Positions 1 to 5,148 of a stretch of DNA of 5,914 bases are shown in pieces. Within the stretch, counting starts at the first letter, position 1. Each line of letters opens with the position of its first letter. This DNA is from Candidatus Paceibacter sp. Its GTDB lineage: Bacteria; Patescibacteriota; Patescibacteriia; SG8-24; DYFX01. The notes under the pieces were generated by a model that was not told where the DNA came from, searched no databases, and saw only the letters and a list, made by a program, of their open reading frames with translations. The stretch is from contig DYFX01000006.1 of NCBI GenBank assembly GCA_020724945.1, positions 1 through 5,914 on the forward strand, written 5' to 3'. The position numbers were made by a program, and so were the translations under genes.

Positions 1-45
1 ATTCCCGGCTACAACGCCGCGCGCGAGATCCTCAAGGGTTGGTGA
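1..45 (+). CDS. C-terminal end of an unidentified protein (partial)
   Basis: An open frame enters from the left edge and ends at a TGA at 43-45. It gives 14 residues, IPGYNAAREILKGW. A well-formed terminator begins on the last two bases of this stop codon, which supports a real gene end on the plus strand. Fourteen residues are too few to name the family. The tail looks like the closing helix of a globular protein, but I make no functional call. Confidence 0.6.
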   Translation: MPGYNAAREILKGW

Positions 46-74
46 CCCGTCCGATTGGACGGGTCTTTTCTTTT
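44..74 (+). terminator. Rho-independent terminator of the left-edge gene
   Basis: A perfect 9-bp stem, GACCCGTCC (44-52) with GGACGGGTC (57-65), closes a GATT loop. It is followed by the T-rich run TTTTCTTTT (66-74). The stem starts on the G of the TGA stop codon of the upstream gene, so stop codon and terminator overlap. A hairpin with a directly attached T-run is the classic intrinsic terminator form. Confidence 0.85.
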
Positions 75-92
75 CTGCCACCATTCCTGCAT

Positions 93-356
93 ATGCAGTT
101 CAATCCCGACCTTCCGCCCGAGACGCGCAAGTCCAGGAATCCGGCCGAGAACAAGAATCACGATTATCTCGTCCAGGCGATGCTGATGAGCCGAAGCCCC
201 GAAGGCGAGGAGGGCTGGGTCGTCCGCCATGCCGCGAGGTTCCGCGAGCTGTTCACCAAGGATGAGGGTTTCCGAGAGCTGGTCAACTCGGAACTCACCG
301 ACGCCGCGCTGCAGGCCATCCAGGACCGTCTGAACCGCGAGGACGATCTCCACTAA
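93..356 (+). CDS. Small hypothetical protein, 87 aa
   Basis: The ATG at 93 opens an 87-residue frame ending in TAA at 354-356. I do not recognise the family. The protein is soluble and charged, with no signal peptide, membrane segment or cysteine. Residues from about 17 on look helical, including VVRHAARFRELF and a C-terminal stretch ending LNREDDLH. The frame extends upstream to about 39, but that would run through the preceding terminator, so ATG 93 is the better start. No Shine-Dalgarno sequence precedes it, and I see no promoter in the 20-odd bases between the upstream terminator and the start. Transcription may rely on readthrough, or the start may be wrong. A strong palindromic terminator 6 bases after the stop supports a real gene. 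The opposite-strand frame over the same DNA runs through terminators and into the tRNA region and looks like a shadow. Confidence 0.6.
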   Translation: MQFNPDLPPETRKSRNPAENKNHDYLVQAMLMSRSPEGEEGWVVRHAARFRELFTKDEGFRELVNSELTDAALQAIQDRLNREDDLH

Positions 357-362
357 GACGCG

Positions 363-390
363 AAAAGACCCGACGCGCGTCGGGTCTTTT
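363..390. terminator. Bidirectional intrinsic terminator (perfect palindrome)
   Basis: This is a perfect 28-base palindrome: AAAAGACCCGAC, a GCGC centre, then GTCGGGTCTTTT. Each strand has a GC-rich stem followed by a T-run. It lies 6 bases after the stop of the 87-aa plus-strand gene and downstream of the minus-strand tRNA-Gly. It can therefore separate two converging transcription units. Confidence 0.85.
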
Positions 391-413
391 TCGATTCCTT
401 TTCGCCCGTAAAC

Positions 414-447
414 AGAAGAGGCCGGCCGCATGCGCGAACAGCCTCTT
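414..447 (-). terminator. Hairpin just downstream of tRNA-Gly, probable terminator
   Basis: AAGAGGC (416-422) pairs with GCCTCTT (441-447), enclosing an 18-base interior that contains the self-complementary CGCATGCG. On the minus strand it begins 1 base after the encoded CCA of the tRNA and is followed by CTGTTT, a mediocre T-tract. On the plus strand the same hairpin is followed by TT (448-449), extending the arm's own T pair to TTTT, so it could also back up the palindrome at 363-390. It could instead be a 3' trailer hairpin for tRNA processing. Confidence 0.5.
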
Positions 448-448
448 T

Positions 449-522
449 TGGAGCGGGCGAACGGAATCGAACCGTCGTGGCCTGCTTGGAAGGCAGGTGC
501 TCTACCATTGAGCTACGCCCGC
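449..522 (-). tRNA. tRNA-Gly (anticodon TCC), CCA encoded
   Basis: The minus strand folds into a complete cloverleaf. The acceptor stem is GCGGGCG (522-516) with CGCCCGC (459-453). The D arm is GCTC/GAGC with loop AATGGTA. The anticodon arm is CCTGC-CTTCCAA-GCAGG, giving anticodon TCC, which reads GGA and probably other GGN glycine codons. The variable loop is CCAC, and the T arm has loop TTCGATT. The discriminator base is U, as expected for bacterial tRNA-Gly, and CCA is encoded at 451-449. The gene starts 16 bases after the response regulator stop codon and appears to have its own promoter at 533-561. A hairpin follows directly on its 3' side. Confidence 0.97.
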
Positions 523-532
523 GGACGGTGAA

Positions 533-561
533 GTTGTATCAGGAACGGCGGCCCGCGTCAA
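533..561 (-). promoter_or_regulatory. Promoter for tRNA-Gly, across the end of the response regulator gene
   Basis: On the minus strand TTGACG (561-556) is separated by exactly 17 bases from TACAAC (538-533). That -10 is preceded by TGA (541-539), so it also fits the extended TGn form. The TGA is the stop codon of the response regulator gene. The predicted transcript start is near 525-527, just before the tRNA 5' end at 522. This is inferred from sigma70 consensus only. Confidence 0.65.
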
Positions 562-946
562 TCATGTCCGCCTTCCCTTCCGCATACGCCATCGCGAGAT
601 CCGCGATATCCTTGATCGACCAATCCGACTTCACGAGATACTCCTTCGCGCCGGACTTCTTGCCCCGCTCGATGTCCTGCATCAGCCCGAGGTTCGTGAC
701 GATGAGCACCGGCACGCGCGCCAGGAGCGGGTGCGCCTTCAGTTCGGCAAGCACGCCGTACCCGTCCATCGCGCCGGCGAGAAGGATGTCCAGCAGGACG
801 ACATCGGGCTTCAGACGCTCGGCTTCCGCCAGCGCGTCCTCCCCCTTCCGCACATGGGCGACCTCGAAACCGACCTTCTTGAGCATGTAGGCGAAGGCTT
901 CGCCGGCGGGGCGATCGTCCTCGATGAGCAGGGCTTTCTTCTTCAT
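539..946 (-). CDS. Single-domain response regulator (CheY-like receiver), 135 aa
   Basis: This protein is one receiver domain with no DNA-binding or enzymatic output domain. It accepts a phosphoryl group from a histidine kinase, almost certainly the one encoded just upstream. Key residues are all visible: the acidic pocket E9-D10-D11 in LLIEDD, the phospho-acceptor D53 in VVLLDILL, the switch threonine T84 in LIVTN, Y103, and the conserved K106 in YLVKSD. The length of 135 aa fits a lone receiver. Start ATG 946 lies 10 bases after the kinase stop codon, with a weak GAGAG ribosome binding site, so translation is probably coupled to the kinase. The effector is not evident; such proteins signal by protein contact or act as phosphate sinks or relays. 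The last codons also hold the tRNA-Gly promoter. Confidence 0.95.
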   Translation of the reverse strand: MKKKALLIEDDRPAGEAFAYMLKKVGFEVAHVRKGEDALAEAERLKPDVVLLDILLAGAMDGYGVLAELKAHPLLARVPVLIVTNLGLMQDIERGKKSGAKEYLVKSDWSIKDIADLAMAYAEGKADMIDAGRRS

Positions 947-956
947 AACGGAACTC

Positions 957-3377
957 TCAAGCGTTCAGGCTGACTTGTCCTTCTTTCGCCCTCATTCCGG
1001 CCTTCGGGATCGTCACGCGGAAGGCCGTCCCCTTTCCCTCTTCCGACGAGAAGGAAATCGTCCCGCCCCAGGCGTCCACGATGAACTTCGCGAGGTAGAG
1101 GCCGAGCCCGCTGCCTTCCGAGCTGTGCTCGACCGCGTTGGAGGCGCGGAAGAACTTGCCGAAGATCCTCTCCTGCTGGGCCTTCGGGATGCCGATACCC
1201 GTGTCCGTCACGCTCCAGGCGATCGCATCGCCTTCATCCTTCGCGTCGATCGCGATGCGTCCGCCGGAGGGGGTGTAGCGGATGGCGTTCTCGAGCAGGT
1301 TGATCAGCACTTCGCGCGCGAGCGTGCGGTCGAGCGGCACGCTCGGCAGGTCGGGAAGATCCGTCTTCACCTCGTAACGCCCTTCCTCGAGCTTGTGCCG
1401 CAGGCTCTCCAGGACATCCCTCGTCATGGACGCGATGTCCGTCGGTTCCGGGCGGAACGGCACGCGGCCGGATTCGAGGCGCGTGACCGCCAGAAGCCGA
1501 TTGACGAGGCCGACCATCTTCCGAAGCGACAGGTAGGCGTTCTCGGCGAACATCTTCTGATTCTTCTTCAGCTTTCCCTCGGAAGGGTCGTTGAGAAGTT
1601 CCAGGTACCAGCGGATGGTCGAAAGGGGCGTGCGCAGCTGATGGGCGGCGACGGAGAGGAAGCCCGTCTTCATCAGGTCCACCTCGCGGATATGGGTGAT
1701 GTCGCTCATGGTCATGACGATGCCCGTGACGCGCCTGGCGTCGTCGAGGATCGGCAGGATGACGCCTTTGAGGTACAGGCGCCGCCCGTCCTCGCGCTCG
1801 AGATAGACATTTTCCGGAAGCGGGACGGCATTGCCGTTCTTGGCCGCATCCATGTACTGGCCGAGCCGGAAGTCCGGCTCGTCCTCCTGGCGGATGGGCA
1901 TGAGGTCGCGGAGCCTCTTGCCCCGCGCGTCGCGGACCGCGAGCCTCAAGAGTCCCTCCGCCGAGGGGTTCAGGGAGTCGATCAACCCACCGGCATCGAA
2001 GACGACGACGGCGTCGGCCAACGACGCGAGGATGGCCTCGTCGCGCTGTTTGGCGAGCGCGATATCGACGGCTTGCCGGGCGATGAGCGTCTTGGCCGCC
2101 GTCTCCCGCTCCAGCGCCTTCCGCACGCGTTCGTTCACCTCCATCAGGTCGGCGTCGATCTTCCTGCGCCGGACGGAGAGGTGGTAGGCATACATGCCCG
2201 TGAGCCCGAGGACGAAGACCTCGATCATCAGGTGGTTCACGATCAGGTCGCGCGTGAAGAAGCCGTTGACGATGAAATAGAGCGTCTCGATCAGGTAGTA
2301 GGCCAGGATGACGCCGAGCCGGTGCAGGATCCGCCTGGGGTGCGGCGCGATCGAGCCGCTCATCAGGATGAAGATGAAGAACCAGTTGTAGGGGCTCGAG
2401 ATGCCGCCGGTGAAGTGACAGATGATCGAGAGCAGGACGGCGTTGACGATCGATGACCGATACATGTGCCTGAAATTCATCCGTTCCGGCCGGAAGAGGC
2501 GGTACTGGATGGAGAAGATGGCGAAGGCTCCTGCGAAGAGGACGAAGAGCACCGAGCGGACGGCGATGACGCTCGGCACGAACAGCATATGGATGAAAGC
2601 GAAGGCGAATGTCGACCACGCCAGCATCTCGGCCAGCGCCTCGAACTGACGCACGGCGGCGCCCTCATCGGTCAGGCTCCCGGGCTTGTCCGGCAGGCCG
2701 AGCCGATACCGGCGGAGGAGGCCGTGGGACGCGAGGATGACGGCGATCGGCGCGAAGGAGACCATGAGCAGGGGCATCTTGAGCATGTACGCGCCGGCGG
2801 ACAAGACCGCGAACGCCGCCGCCAGCGAGAACCGCCCGGTGAGGTCGTAGACGCTGCCGGTCCGGCGTGCGTGCGCCCAGGCGGCGAAGGCACCGAGGGC
2901 GGACATCGCGAACATCAAAGGAAGCGGCACGACGGCCGTGGCGCCTTCGCCCAAAAGAAGGAAGGCGAAGGGTTGGAGGACGAGCAGCGCGGAGGCGAGG
3001 AACATCAGCAGGAACCGCTGCTTCTCGCCGGGCTCCGGCTCATCGATGGAAAGGGAATAGACGACGGCCGCTGCCGCAAGCAGCAGGTACAGGAACCCGC
3101 TGGAGACGCCGTAGACATAGGCGTTCACGATGCCGAAGAGCATCGGCACCACGCCGACCAGACCGAGAGCGAGTCGGAGCCAGCGCGGCCGGATGATGCC
3201 CTTGGCGATGAACATCAGCACGCCGCCGATGCCGAGAAGCATCACGAAAACCGTCCAGCGCCAATCGGTCGGGGCAGGAATCCCGGAAAGGGAACGCGGG
3301 TTCCCGTAGACGACGAAAAAGGCGCCTGTCAGCGCTTGGCCCGCGCTGATGGCGAGGATCGTCAGGTTCGTGCTCAT
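957..3377 (-). CDS. Membrane-bound PAS-domain sensor histidine kinase, about 806 aa
   Basis: Numbered from ATG 3377. The N-terminal half is a membrane sensor with about 14 predicted hydrophobic segments in two blocks: roughly eight at residues 4-222 and six at 254-400. The second block contains HFTGGISSP (residues 321-329), resembling the GGxxNPF region of RegB/PrrB redox kinases. A basic, helical linker (about 400-445) leads to a PAS domain (about 446-562). The HisKA dimerisation domain follows, with phospho-accepting H579 in AAHQLRTPLS. The HATPase domain (about 683-792) has N-box NLLEN (N697), G1 DTGIGIP (D725-P731), F-box IFGKFF and G2 GSGLGL. All catalytic motifs are intact, so it should autophosphorylate and pass phosphate to the response regulator 10 bases downstream. 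No receiver is fused. Start 3377 was preferred to the in-frame ATG at 3401 because AGGGGGAG lies just upstream. The ligand is unknown. Confidence 0.93.
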   Translation of the reverse strand: MSTNLTILAISAGQALTGAFFVVYGNPRSLSGIPAPTDWRWTVFVMLLGIGGVLMFIAKGIIRPRWLRLALGLVGVVPMLFGIVNAYVYGVSSGFLYLLLAAAAVVYSLSIDEPEPGEKQRFLLMFLASALLVLQPFAFLLLGEGATAVVPLPLMFAMSALGAFAAWAHARRTGSVYDLTGRFSLAAAFAVLSAGAYMLKMPLLMVSFAPIAVILASHGLLRRYRLGLPDKPGSLTDEGAAVRQFEALAEMLAWSTFAFAFIHMLFVPSVIAVRSVLFVLFAGAFAIFSIQYRLFRPERMNFRHMYRSSIVNAVLLSIICHFTGGISSPYNWFFIFILMSGSIAPHPRRILHRLGVILAYYLIETLYFIVNGFFTRDLIVNHLMIEVFVLGLTGMYAYHLSVRRRKIDADLMEVNERVRKALERETAAKTLIARQAVDIALAKQRDEAILASLADAVVVFDAGGLIDSLNPSAEGLLRLAVRDARGKRLRDLMPIRQEDEPDFRLGQYMDAAKNGNAVPLPENVYLEREDGRRLYLKGVILPILDDARRVTGIVMTMSDITHIREVDLMKTGFLSVAAHQLRTPLSTIRWYLELLNDPSEGKLKKNQKMFAENAYLSLRKMVGLVNRLLAVTRLESGRVPFRPEPTDIASMTRDVLESLRHKLEEGRYEVKTDLPDLPSVPLDRTLAREVLINLLENAIRYTPSGGRIAIDAKDEGDAIAWSVTDTGIGIPKAQQERIFGKFFRASNAVEHSSEGSGLGLYLAKFIVDAWGGTISFSSEEGKGTAFRVTIPKAGMRAKEGQVSLNA

Positions 3378-3379
3378 GG

Positions 3380-3389
3380 CTCCCCCTTT
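3380..3389 (-). promoter_or_regulatory. Ribosome binding site deciding the kinase start
   Basis: The minus strand reads AAAGGGGGAG followed by CC and ATG (3377-3375). This purine-rich run is close to the Shine-Dalgarno consensus. The alternative ATG at 3401 has only GAGG two bases away, which is too close for good use. Confidence 0.6.
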
Positions 3390-3405
3390 GCGGCCGATCA
3401 TGGCC

Positions 3406-3927
3406 TCATTGTAGCACAGGACGCGTCATGGAGACCCCGGCGCAGTAGGCGATCGCCAGCGCGTCGGCGGCGTCGTCGGGCTTCGGGATCTCCTTCAGGG
3501 AGAAGAGCTTGCGGACCATCTCCTGGACCTGGCGCTTGTCGGCGCCGCCGTAGCCCGTGACGGCCATCTTCACCTGCATCGGCGTGTGCTCGGAAACCGC
3601 AACGCCGCGGTCGCGGAGCGCCAGCAGGGTGACGCCGCGGGCTTCGCTGACGCTCATGGCCGTCCGGACATTCTTCTGGAAGAAGAGCTTCTCGACGCCG
3701 ACGAGCGCCGGCTTGTGGAGGTCGACGATCTTCCCGAGCTCGGCGTGCAGGGACGACAGGCGGTCGGCATGCGGCGTCCCCTTGGGCGTCTCGAGGCAGC
3801 CATGCGCGACATGGATGAACCTCGACCCCTCCTTGCGGAGCAGTCCGAACCCCACGCGCGCGGTGCCGGGATCGATGCCGAGGATGATCACGGGCGTACG
3901 GTTAGAGGTCGGCGTTGGTGTAGACAT
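3406..3927 (-). CDS. ruvC: RuvC, Holliday junction resolvase
   Basis: RuvC is the endonuclease that cuts four-way junctions symmetrically in homologous recombination and repair, working with the RuvAB branch-migration motor. The acidic catalytic set is present: D19 in LGIDPGT, E79 in GVEKLFF, and D152 and D155 in PDDAADALAIA, matching E. coli D7, E66, D138 and D141. The LFFQKN segment and SEARG are also family-typical. The frame from ATG 3927 gives 173 aa and overlaps the end of yebC by 26 bases, with GAGG 9 bases upstream. A GTG at 3891 would instead give VIILGIDPG at the N terminus and place the first Asp at position 7, as in E. coli, but it lacks a Shine-Dalgarno sequence. Either way yebC and ruvC are tightly coupled. 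ruvA and ruvB are not in the window. The product ends shortly after the last catalytic helix. Confidence 0.95.
   Translation of the reverse strand: MSTPTPTSNRTPVIILGIDPGTARVGFGLLRKEGSRFIHVAHGCLETPKGTPHADRLSSLHAELGKIVDLHKPALVGVEKLFFQKNVRTAMSVSEARGVTLLALRDRGVAVSEHTPMQVKMAVTGYGGADKRQVQEMVRKLFSLKEIPKPDDAADALAIAYCAGVSMTRPVLQ
3408..3416 (-). promoter_or_regulatory. Possible extended -10 promoter for kinase/response regulator
   Basis: The minus strand reads TGCTACAAT (3416-3408), a close match to the extended -10 form TGnTATAAT. It overlaps the last codons and stop of ruvC and would start a transcript near 3400, about 24 bases before the kinase start. At the expected -35 distance the sequence is GGTCTC, which is not a match. 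A -10 alone can arise by chance within codons CTA-CAA-TGA. Confidence 0.3.
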
Positions 3928-4624
3928 CCTTCACATCCTCGTCGGCGTCGAGCGCCTCGAGGAGTTCCGTGAGCGCCTCTTTCTGGTCTTCGGGAACCTT
4001 CAGGGGATCCTTGGCGATGTAGGCGGGTTCGGCGGAAGAGATCTTGAATCCCGCTTTCTCGACCTTCGCGCGGACTTCACCCAAGTCGGAAAACGAGGTG
4101 ATGACTTCCCAGCCTTGCTCGTCGCGCTCGATGTCCTCGGCGCCGGCCTCGATGAGCGCCATCTCGGCCTCGTCCGGATCCTTGCCTTCGAGCGAGAAGG
4201 CGGGAATCTCGATCACGCCGCGCCGCTCGAACATCCACGCGACCGAACCGGAGGCGCCGAGCGTTCCGCCGTTGCGGGTGAAGGCGGTCTTCACGTTGGT
4301 CGCCGTGCGGTTACGGTTGTCGGTGACGCATTCGACCAGGATGGCGGCGCCGCCGGGGCCGTAGCCCTCATAGAGCAGCTCCACGAGCTGCTCGGCTTCG
4401 AGCTCCCCCGTCCCGCGCTTCACGGCGCGCTCGATGTTGTCCTTCGGCATGAAGGCTTCCTTGGCCTTCTCGATGGCCGTGGAGAGCTTCGCGTTCATCG
4501 CCGGATCTCCGCCCTTCTCCTTGGCGGCCATCGTGATGGCGCGCGAGAGCTGGGTGAATTTCGCGGCGCGCTGGGCGTCGAGCTTCCCCTTTCCGAGCTT
4601 GATGTTCTGCCAGTGGCGTCCCAT
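3902..4624 (-). CDS. yebC: YebC/PmpR family protein, 240 aa
   Basis: The start MGRHWQNIKLGKGKLDAQR, the stretch IEKAKEAFMPKDNIERAVK (about residues 50-69), YEGYGPGGAAILVECVTDN and the NGGTLGASGSVAWMFE segment are signatures of the YebC/TACO1 family; 240 aa is full length. Members have been described as DNA-binding regulators (PmpR) and as ribosome-associated factors that relieve stalling during translation, including at proline runs. The sequence alone does not choose between these roles. ATG 4624 is preceded by GGAAAG (GGA spaced 5 bases). A longer open frame reaches 4762, but it would cross the promoter at 4651-4680 and the preceding gene's terminator, so it is rejected. It is the first gene of the yebC-ruvC-kinase-regulator run, and a yebC-ruvC order is common in bacteria. 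Confidence 0.95.
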   Translation of the reverse strand: MGRHWQNIKLGKGKLDAQRAAKFTQLSRAITMAAKEKGGDPAMNAKLSTAIEKAKEAFMPKDNIERAVKRGTGELEAEQLVELLYEGYGPGGAAILVECVTDNRNRTATNVKTAFTRNGGTLGASGSVAWMFERRGVIEIPAFSLEGKDPDEAEMALIEAGAEDIERDEQGWEVITSFSDLGEVRAKVEKAGFKISSAEPAYIAKDPLKVPEDQKEALTELLEALDADEDVKDVYTNADL

Positions 4625-4650
4625 ATCTTTCCATCGAGAGTAACGCGTTG

Positions 4651-4680
4651 AGTATCCCAAAAATAAGGCCGAAATGTCAA
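4651..4680 (-). promoter_or_regulatory. Promoter of the yebC-ruvC-kinase-regulator run
   Basis: On the minus strand a perfect TTGACA (4680-4675) lies 18 bases before GATACT (4656-4651), which matches TATAAT at four of six positions. The transcript should start near 4644, leaving about 20 bases of leader before the yebC ATG. It begins only 2 bases after the T-run of the preceding gene's terminator. Confidence 0.75.
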
Positions 4681-4682
4681 TG

Positions 4683-4705
4683 AAAACGACCCTCGTACGA
4701 GGGTC
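4683..4705 (-). terminator. Intrinsic terminator of the 120-aa gene
   Basis: The perfect 18-base palindrome GACCCTCGTACGAGGGTC (4688-4705) is followed on the minus strand by GTTTT. It starts on the G of the TGA stop codon of the 120-aa gene. The T-run is short, so termination may be partial. Its symmetry and its position 7 bases upstream of the yebC -35 leave open a second role as an operator. Confidence 0.7.
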
Positions 4706-5066
4706 AGAGGTTGATGCCGAGGCGCTTGAGCGTCCGGCCCTGCACGACGAGATAGGCGTCATGCGCGAGCGTTTCGGCGCGGACGGCGAGCGCCGCGTAC
4801 CCGTCGGGGACGGACGGCCGTTCGGCGAGCCCGCAGGCGGCGCACAGCCGCATCGGACCCCCGCCGAGGCTGAAGGGTCCGTTCGAAGGCGAACCGGGCG
4901 TCTCGATGACGGCCGGATGCGCGCAGCCGGACTGCATCGCGTCGATCAGCGCGTCCTTGCGCGTCATCAGCCGGTCGGCCATGGGCCCGTCCTTCTTCTT
5001 GAGTCGGCGGAACCTCGCGTTGATGGCGCGGATCTCGCGGGCGTACCCCTTCGTCGTCTTCGGCAT
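4704..5066 (-). CDS. Hypothetical small CxHP/CAACG protein A, 120 aa
   Basis: I do not recognise a named family. Residues 1-46 are basic and probably helical (KGYAREIRAINARFRRLKKK). A likely metal site follows: C48 and H50 in GCAHP, and C75 and C78 in LCAACG, resembling a CxH...CxxC zinc knuckle or treble-clef arrangement. The rest (79-120) is mixed helix and strand. There is no signal peptide or membrane segment, so it should be cytoplasmic; the basic N terminus could contact nucleic acid. Start ATG 5066 has a perfect AGGAGG at spacing 5. The gene has its own promoter-like sequence (5094-5122) and a terminator that starts in its stop codon. The next gene upstream (142 aa) carries the same Cys/His signature, which suggests a related pair. 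Zinc binding is inferred from residue pattern only. Confidence 0.82.
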   Translation of the reverse strand: MPKTTKGYAREIRAINARFRRLKKKDGPMADRLMTRKDALIDAMQSGCAHPAVIETPGSPSNGPFSLGGGPMRLCAACGLAERPSVPDGYAALAVRAETLAHDAYLVVQGRTLKRLGINL

Positions 5067-5093
5067 CTCGTCCTCCTGGAAGGTTCCGTCTCC

Positions 5094-5122
5094 ATCTCAT
5101 CGGAATCGGGGGATTCCGTCAA
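5094..5122 (-). promoter_or_regulatory. Candidate promoter of the 120-aa gene
   Basis: On the minus strand TTGACG (5122-5117) is followed after 17 bases by TGAGAT (5099-5094). The -35 is good and the -10 weak (three of six matches). It lies directly after the T-run of the terminator of the 142-aa gene and about 28 bases before the ATG. A 7-bp inverted repeat fills its spacer. Confidence 0.45.
5101..5118. promoter_or_regulatory. Inverted repeat between -35 and -10, candidate operator
   Basis: CGGAATC (5101-5107) and GATTCCG (5112-5118) form a perfect 7-bp inverted repeat around GGGG. It occupies the spacer of the candidate promoter of the 120-aa gene and touches its -35. It has no T-run, so it is not a terminator. 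A dimeric repressor bound here would block polymerase, but no regulator is identified. Confidence 0.35.
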
Positions 5123-5124
5123 CG

Positions 5125-5148
5125 AAAAAGACGCGGTCGAGCCGCGTC
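5125..5148 (-). terminator. Intrinsic terminator of the 142-aa gene
   Basis: On the minus strand GACGCGG pairs with CCGCGTC around a 5-base loop (stem arms 5148-5142 and 5136-5130), followed by TTTTT (5129-5125). The stem begins on the G of the TGA stop codon (5149-5147) of the 142-aa gene. Confidence 0.85.

Noticed and set aside
363..390. Palindrome as a mobile-element end or site-specific recombination site
   Set aside because: The GC stem flanked by AAAA and TTTT between converging units is fully explained as a bidirectional terminator, and no transposase or recombinase is present.
9..431. 140-codon minus-strand open frame at the left edge
   Set aside because: It covers two terminators and the opposite strand of the 87-aa frame, and begins inside the hairpin next to the tRNA. 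It has no ribosome site or recognisable motif.
449..522. tRNA-Gly as an integration (att) site
   Set aside because: No integrase, direct repeat of the tRNA 3' end, or change in base composition is visible on either side.
924..2456. 510-codon plus-strand open frame opposite the histidine kinase
   Set aside because: It lies opposite a kinase with all catalytic motifs intact. Its translation is dominated by R, D, E, H, V and Q, the typical shadow of GC-rich codons, and shows no recognisable domain.
2466..3560. 364-codon plus-strand open frame opposite the kinase N terminus and the ruvC end
   Set aside because: It spans two minus-strand genes and their junction, is low in hydrophobic residues, and ends in an arginine/serine-rich tail. 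It is a codon-bias shadow.
3557..4651. 364-codon plus-strand open frame opposite ruvC and yebC
   Set aside because: Both opposite genes are securely identified by motif. The frame also runs into the yebC promoter and matches nothing known to me.
4625..4762. 46-codon N-terminal extension of YebC
   Set aside because: It would cross the yebC promoter (4651-4680), the upstream terminator and the end of the 120-aa gene. The family N terminus MGRHWQNIK begins at 4624 with a ribosome site in front.
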